A stretch of 64,000 bases of DNA from Alphaproteobacteria bacterium (GTDB lineage: Bacteria; Pseudomonadota; Alphaproteobacteria; Micropepsales; Micropepsaceae), in assembly GCA_017308375.1 (NCBI GenBank), contig JAFKEW010000059.1, forward strand, positions 1-64,000, read 5' to 3'. The translations under genes were made by a program, and so were the position numbers. The notes below the pieces were generated by a model, which was not told the DNA's origin, did not search any database, and saw nothing but the letters and a program-made list of their open reading frames with translations. The stretch's first letter is position 1. Each line of letters begins with the position of its first letter. This document shows positions 60,110-64,000 of the stretch, piece by piece.

Positions 60110-60520
60110 ATGGATGCCAGCACCTATCTGAATTTCAACGGGCAGTGCGAGGAAGCCTTCACCTTTTACGCGAAATGCTTCGGCGGAAAGATCGAGGCCA
60201 TGATGAGTTTTGAAGGCATGCCGGATGGCAGCGGCATTCCCGCCGAATGGAAGAAAAAAATCATGCACGCGCATCTGAATGTCGGCAGCACTGCCATTCT
60301 GGGATCGGACGCGCCGCCGCCACATTACAACAAGCCGCAAGGCTATTCCGTGGCCCTGAACACCGACACGGTGGAGAACGCCGAACGCATCTTCAAGGAG
60401 CTGTCGCAGGGCGGCACCGTGACCATGGCGATGAGCGAAACCTTTTTCGCGCCGCGCTTCGGCCAGGTGACGGACCGGTTCGGCATTCCCTGGATGGTGC
60501 TGTGCAACGGGCCGGCCTGA
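60110..60520 (+). CDS. VOC-family (PhnB-like) protein
   Basis: A 136-residue beta-alpha-beta protein of the vicinal-oxygen-chelate superfamily, PhnB-like: YLNFNGQCEEAFTFYAKCFGGK, then FGQVTDRFGIPWMVLC. Most members have no assigned reaction. It is preceded by AAGGA and 36 bp after the VOC remnant. Confidence 0.88.
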   Translation: MDASTYLNFNGQCEEAFTFYAKCFGGKIEAMMSFEGMPDGSGIPAEWKKKIMHAHLNVGSTAILGSDAPPPHYNKPQGYSVALNTDTVENAERIFKELSQGGTVTMAMSETFFAPRFGQVTDRFGIPWMVLCNGPA

Positions 60521-60544
60521 GCCACCGGCCGCAATTGATTTTCT

Positions 60545-60559
60545 GTTCCCTTAATGTTC
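60545..60559 (+). promoter_or_regulatory. LexA SOS box upstream of mmcB
   Basis: GTTC (60545-60548), 7 bp, GTTC (60556-60559): the exact alphaproteobacterial LexA operator GTTC-N7-GTTC, ending 10 bp before the mmcB ATG. Confidence 0.8.
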
Positions 60560-60569
60560 CAATGGCCGG

Positions 60570-61016
60570 ATGAACGGCCATACGGCAGGCGATGTCGCGC
60601 GCGGGGTGAACCGGCTTCTGATGCAGGAGGGGTTCAGCCCGATCCTGGAATTCACGCTGGCCAATGGCCGCAGGCTGGATGTGGCCGCGCTCGGGCCGGA
60701 TGGCACCATGCTGGGCGTCGAGATCAAGGTCGCGCTGAGCGACCTGAAGGGCGACAGCAAGTGGCCGGATTATCTGGAATTCTGCGACCTGTTCTATTTC
60801 GCCATCCCGCCGGATTTTCCGGATGAGTATGTGCCCGCCGCAACCGGGCTGATCGTGGCGGACCGTTATGGCGGCGCGATCGTGCGGCCATCGCCCGTTG
60901 CCACCATTCACCCGAGCCGGCGCAAGGCAGTGACCTTGCGCTTTGCCAAGACGGCGGCCGAACGGCTTGCAACCGTTCTCGAACTGACCTCCACACCTGT
61001 GACGGCACCCGAATGA
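60570..61016 (+). CDS. mmcB: MmcB-family DNA repair protein
   Basis: A 148-residue protein matching MmcB (formerly DUF1052), including GVEIKVALSDLKGDSKWPDY and LEFCDLFYFAIP. In Caulobacter crescentus MmcB is an SOS-regulated factor for mitomycin C resistance. A perfect SOS box overlaps its 5' region here. It overlaps mmcQ by 4 bp. Confidence 0.9.
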   Translation: MNGHTAGDVARGVNRLLMQEGFSPILEFTLANGRRLDVAALGPDGTMLGVEIKVALSDLKGDSKWPDYLEFCDLFYFAIPPDFPDEYVPAATGLIVADRYGGAIVRPSPVATIHPSRRKAVTLRFAKTAAERLATVLELTSTPVTAPE

Positions 61017-61465
61017 AAAAGCCCGCGACGGCAAGGAAATCCACCACGAAGGGCGTGACCGCGGCCGACCTGCGCAAGATCGCGCTTTCCTTTCCAGAGG
61101 CGCTGGAAAAATCATCCTACGGGCGGCCGGCATTTTTCATCGGCAAGAAGTTCTTCACCCGCCATCGCGCCGATGACGATTCGCTCGTGTTCATCGTGGA
61201 TGGAATCGAGCAGCGCGACATGATGCTGGAGCTTGATCCGAAGACCTATTTCATCACCGAGCATTATCGCAATTATCCATCCGTGCTGGTGCGGATGGAC
61301 GCAATCACCATGGGCGAATTGCGTACGATGCTGGAACGGCGGTTCCGCGCCATTGCGCCCAAAAGCCTGTTGAAGACATTGGCCGCCACGGCGGAGACAG
61401 CAGATGTGCCGCAAAAGATGAAGGCAAGGCCTGCGCCACGGACCCGGAAAACCGCCCGCGGTTGA
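61013..61465 (+). CDS. MmcQ/YjbR-family DNA-binding protein
   Basis: A 150-residue protein of the MmcQ/YjbR family: TAADLRKIALSFPEALEKSSYG, then KKFFTRHRADDDSLVF. These fold like a double-wing DNA-binding domain. Basic tails at both ends suggest nucleic-acid contact. The ATGA overlap with mmcB implies one transcript, so it is probably part of the same SOS unit. Confidence 0.85.
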   Translation: MKKPATARKSTTKGVTAADLRKIALSFPEALEKSSYGRPAFFIGKKFFTRHRADDDSLVFIVDGIEQRDMMLELDPKTYFITEHYRNYPSVLVRMDAITMGELRTMLERRFRAIAPKSLLKTLAATAETADVPQKMKARPAPRTRKTARG

Positions 61466-61648
61466 CATTCGGCCCGGTTTCCCCGATACGGACGGCGCGT
61501 TTCGCGAACGCACAACGCGCGCCACACTGAAAAGGCGCCTGTTCCGCGAAAGCCGTATCAATATCCCGTTTGCTCCAGATGTGCGTGGAACACGGCAAAA
61601 GCCGCCATGCGCGCATTGTGCCCGCCCTGGTGCCAACAAGGATTCAAC

Positions 61649-62899
61649 GTGTCCGATACAAGTTTTGAAATGCTCGGGCTTTCCGAGCCGATCCTGCGTG
61701 CGCTCAGCACGGAGGGCTATCAAACCCCCACGCCCATTCAGGCGGGTGCCATTCCGCTGGTGCTGGCGGGCCGCGATGTGCTGGGCCTTGCCCAGACCGG
61801 TACCGGCAAGACAGCCGCCTTCGGCCTGCCGCTGCTGCAACATCTGGCAGCCGAAAAAATCGCCGTAAAGCCGCGCGAGGCGCGCGCCCTGATCCTGGCG
61901 CCGACGCGCGAACTGGCGTTGCAGATTTTCGAGAATCTGCGCCTTTACAGCCGGCATCTGAAGCTCAGCCACGCCGTGATCCTGGGCGGGGTCAACCAGA
62001 ACCGGCAGATCGCAGCCTTACGCAACGGCGCCGACATACTGGTCGCGACACCGGGGCGCCTGCTGGACCTGATCGGGCAAAAACATCTGCGCCTCGATCA
62101 TGTGACGCATCTTGTCATCGATGAAGCCGACCGCATGTTCGACATGGGCTTCATCCGCGATGTGCGCCGCATCGTCGGGCTGTTGCCGCGCAAGCGCCAG
62201 TCGTTGCTGTTCTCCGCCACCATGCCGGGTGAAGTTGCCCATCTGGTGAACGAGGTTCTACGCCAGCCCGCGCGGGTCGAGGTTTCGCCGAAGGTGATTG
62301 CGGCGCCCCGCATCGCACAATGCGTTTATCACGTGGCCGCGGGCGACAAGCGCACCCTTCTGAACACGCTGTTGCAGGACGAAGACATGAGCCGGGTGAT
62401 CGTGTTCACCCGCACCAAGCATGGCGCCAACAAGATCGCGACCCAGCTTGCGAAAAGCGGCTACAAGGCCGAAGCCATCCACGGCAACAAATCGCAGAAT
62501 GCACGCCAGCGCGCGCTGGAGGATTTTCGGTCCGGCCGCGCCCGCGTTCTGGTCGCCACCGACATCGCTGCCCGCGGCATCGACATCGACGGCGTCACCC
62601 ATGTGGTCAATTTCGATCTGCCGGAGGTGGCGGAAAGCTATGTTCACCGCATCGGCCGGACTGCGCGCGCCGGTGCCGAGGGCGTGGCCATCGCGCTGTG
62701 CGACCCAACGGAGCAGCCGCGGCTGAAGGCGATCGAACGGCTTCTGAAGCACCCGCTGGAGGTGATCGGCGCCAGCCTGCCGCCGCAAAATGCCGCGTCG
62801 AAAGAACGCCCAAACTCCGATACCGCTGCGCCCCGGCCGCGCGCCCGGCGCCACAGAAACCCGCGTGCCCGTTATGGGCGAGGCCGCAACGCCGCCTGA
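61649..62899 (+). CDS. DEAD-box RNA helicase, RhlE-type
   Basis: A 416-residue ATP-dependent RNA helicase. Q-motif PTPIQ, Walker A AQTGTGKT, DEAD, SATMPG, and HRIGRTARAG are in order; a short basic Arg/Pro-rich tail follows. GTG 61649 with AAGGA 8 nt upstream is chosen; an ATG at 61607 is less likely. The 183 bp before it show no other gene. Confidence 0.95.
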   Translation: MSDTSFEMLGLSEPILRALSTEGYQTPTPIQAGAIPLVLAGRDVLGLAQTGTGKTAAFGLPLLQHLAAEKIAVKPREARALILAPTRELALQIFENLRLYSRHLKLSHAVILGGVNQNRQIAALRNGADILVATPGRLLDLIGQKHLRLDHVTHLVIDEADRMFDMGFIRDVRRIVGLLPRKRQSLLFSATMPGEVAHLVNEVLRQPARVEVSPKVIAAPRIAQCVYHVAAGDKRTLLNTLLQDEDMSRVIVFTRTKHGANKIATQLAKSGYKAEAIHGNKSQNARQRALEDFRSGRARVLVATDIAARGIDIDGVTHVVNFDLPEVAESYVHRIGRTARAGAEGVAIALCDPTEQPRLKAIERLLKHPLEVIGASLPPQNAASKERPNSDTAAPRPRARRHRNPRARYGRGRNAA

Positions 62900-62910
62900 A
62901 AGGACCGCCG

Positions 62911-63129
62911 ATGAGGAACAAGACCAAGCCGCTGCCCAGCCCCTTCGCCGCCGAAACGAAGGATCAGCGCTATGCCGGAACCTGGGAGGTTCTGGTGCCG
63001 GTGCCCGACCGGGTGAAGCCGCATCGCGTGCCGATGCAGTTCCAGTCGGAGGACGAAGCGCAAGGCTGGCTGCACAGCGCCGAAGGCAAGGAAACGGTTG
63101 CGGAAATCCTGAAACCCGCCAAGGCCTGA
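62911..63129 (+). CDS. Small conserved-looking protein, unknown
   Basis: 72 residues (MRNKTKPLPSPFAAETKDQR), with a central WEVLVPVPDRVKPHRVPMQF segment. No membrane helix or recognised domain. AAGGA lies before the ATG, and it starts 11 bp after the helicase stop, so coexpression with the helicase is likely. Confidence 0.6.
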   Translation: MRNKTKPLPSPFAAETKDQRYAGTWEVLVPVPDRVKPHRVPMQFQSEDEAQGWLHSAEGKETVAEILKPAKA

Positions 63130-63131
63130 AA

Positions 63132-63695
63132 CTAGCGCGGCGAGCGTTTGGCGAGAATGCGCTGCAAGGTGCGGCGGTGCATGTTCAGCCGCCGCGCAGT
63201 TTCCGAAACATTGTGGCCGCACAATTCATAGACGCGCTGGATATGTTCCCAGCGCACCCGATCGGCCGACATCGGGTTTTCCGGCGGTTTCGGCTTTCCA
63301 CCTGGCGCGGCCAGAAGGGCCGCATAAATATCGTCGGCATCGGCGGGCTTCGGCAGATAGTCGATGGCGCCATATTTCACCGCGGCAACCGCGGTCGCGA
63401 TATTGCCAAACCCTGTCAGCACCACCACGCGCGCTTCCGGGCGCACCTTGTGCAGCGCCTCCACCACGTCGAGGCCGTTGCCATCGTCCAGCTTGAGATC
63501 GACCACGGCAAAAGCCGGCGGGGCCTCTTTGGCGCGCGCGATGCCTTGCGCAACGCTTTCGGCAATGGTTGCGGTGAAACCACGGGCCTCCATGGCGCGG
63601 GCAAGCCGCTCCCGAAGGGGCCGGTCATCTTCCACGATGAGCAGGGTCCGCTCCTCGGGGATGGGGGTATCTTTGGCTGTCATGACGGTTCCCAT
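63132..63695 (-). CDS. regA: Redox response regulator, RegA/ActR/PrrA family
   Basis: A 187-residue regulator. The receiver domain has the acidic pair EDD (22-24), the phospho-acceptor D66 (VVDLKLDDG) and Lys in LPKPAD; the C-terminal Fis-type HTH (NVSETARRLNMHRRTLQRILAKR) is diagnostic of RegA/ActR. ATG 63695 with GAGGAG 5 nt upstream is the start. It responds to the adjacent RegB-type kinase in controlling respiration and carbon or nitrogen fixation genes in relatives. Confidence 0.95.
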   Translation of the reverse strand: MGTVMTAKDTPIPEERTLLIVEDDRPLRERLARAMEARGFTATIAESVAQGIARAKEAPPAFAVVDLKLDDGNGLDVVEALHKVRPEARVVVLTGFGNIATAVAAVKYGAIDYLPKPADADDIYAALLAAPGGKPKPPENPMSADRVRWEHIQRVYELCGHNVSETARRLNMHRRTLQRILAKRSPR

Positions 63696-63743
63696 AAATC
63701 TCCTCACCTGCGTAAAGCAAGCCTCATCGGCCTTTTTTGGCCT

Positions 63744-64000
63744 TCAACCGAGGCCATAAGCGGAGGCGGCCGATGGCGGTTCCGCCGCATCGATCGCCCC
63801 GCGCGGCCACACCGCACTGACGCGCGCACCGCCCGAACCCCGGTTGCCGGCAGTCACAACGCCGCCAGTCTGCTCGATCAGGGTCTTCGCGATAAAGAAC
63901 CCGAGGCCCATCCCCTCATGCTCGGCAAGGCCGGACGGGGGCATTTCGGTCTCCCCCAGCGCGTAATGGCCGGGGCGCGAGGTGGTGTAGGGCTCCCCGA
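63744..64000 (-). CDS. regB: Sensor histidine kinase RegB/ActS, C-terminal part (cut by window end)
   Basis: The frame runs off the right edge. GEPYTTSRPGHYALGE and EGMGLGFFIAKTLIEQTGG are the G-box end of the RegB/PrrB/ActS catalytic domain. At least 85 residues are visible, and the sensor part is outside the window. It is 48 bp upstream of regA on the same strand, consistent with an operon. Confidence 0.9.
   Translation of the reverse strand, partial: GEPYTTSRPGHYALGETEMPPSGLAEHEGMGLGFFIAKTLIEQTGGVVTAGNRGSGGARVSAVWPRGAIDAAEPPSAASAYGLG

Overview
The window reads as chromosomal DNA of an alphaproteobacterium. The evidence is an ActSR/RegBA-type redox two-component pair, an mmcB gene under a textbook alphaproteobacterial SOS box (GTTC-N7-GTTC), hslV divergent from hisB, a zf-CHCC protein overlapping polA, and the rimP-nusA-ylxR-infB-rbfA-truB-rpsO-pnp block. 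Base composition is high-GC, and long antisense ORFs are therefore common but spurious. Two tandem PEP-CTERM proteins would fit several soil or aquatic lineages; I cannot fix the order from sequence alone. No tRNA, rRNA, CRISPR array, phage gene or transposase was recognised.

Layout. 1-15 kb is housekeeping: an MFS permease, fsa-xerC divergent from priA, leuC with two membrane proteins, a universal stress protein, mutS (broken), maeB and an M20 peptidase. 15-26.5 kb holds the envelope genes ydbH, ynbE and ydbL, which normally form one operon. Here ydbH is separated from ynbE-ydbL by a 7.4-kb, all-minus-strand accessory block: LysR regulator, old-yellow-enzyme-like oxidoreductase, TonB-dependent receptor, spinster-type MFS transporter and group-D flavin monooxygenase. 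A diverged 3' remnant of a second ydbH lies at the right edge, directly overlapping ynbE. 26.5-30 kb is dnaK-dnaJ with a heat-shock-type promoter. 30-39.3 kb contains a PEP-mutase-like enzyme, a PmtA-like methyltransferase, pckA, a MoeB/ThiF-type enzyme, polA, a PduO-type cobalamin adenosyltransferase and a cupin protein. 39.3-50.5 kb is the transcription/translation operon on the minus strand, with a TPR-sulfotransferase gene placed between infB and rbfA. trmB, metK, a GFA-family protein and two PEP-CTERM proteins follow.

54.5-57.8 kb is the heat-shock protease operon hslVU, interrupted by a complete vapBC toxin-antitoxin pair, with hisB divergent. 58-64 kb has a di-iron ferritin-like protein, an M24 peptidase, a VOC protein beside a dead VOC remnant, the SOS-controlled mmcB-mmcQ pair, an RhlE-type RNA helicase, and regA plus the 3' end of regB running off the window.

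The main points for a second look are the split ydbH/ynbE/ydbL system with its ydbH remnant, the frameshifting internal deletion in mutS that removes a conserved motif, the vapBC pair inside hslVU, the SOS box on mmcB, and the structured metK leader.
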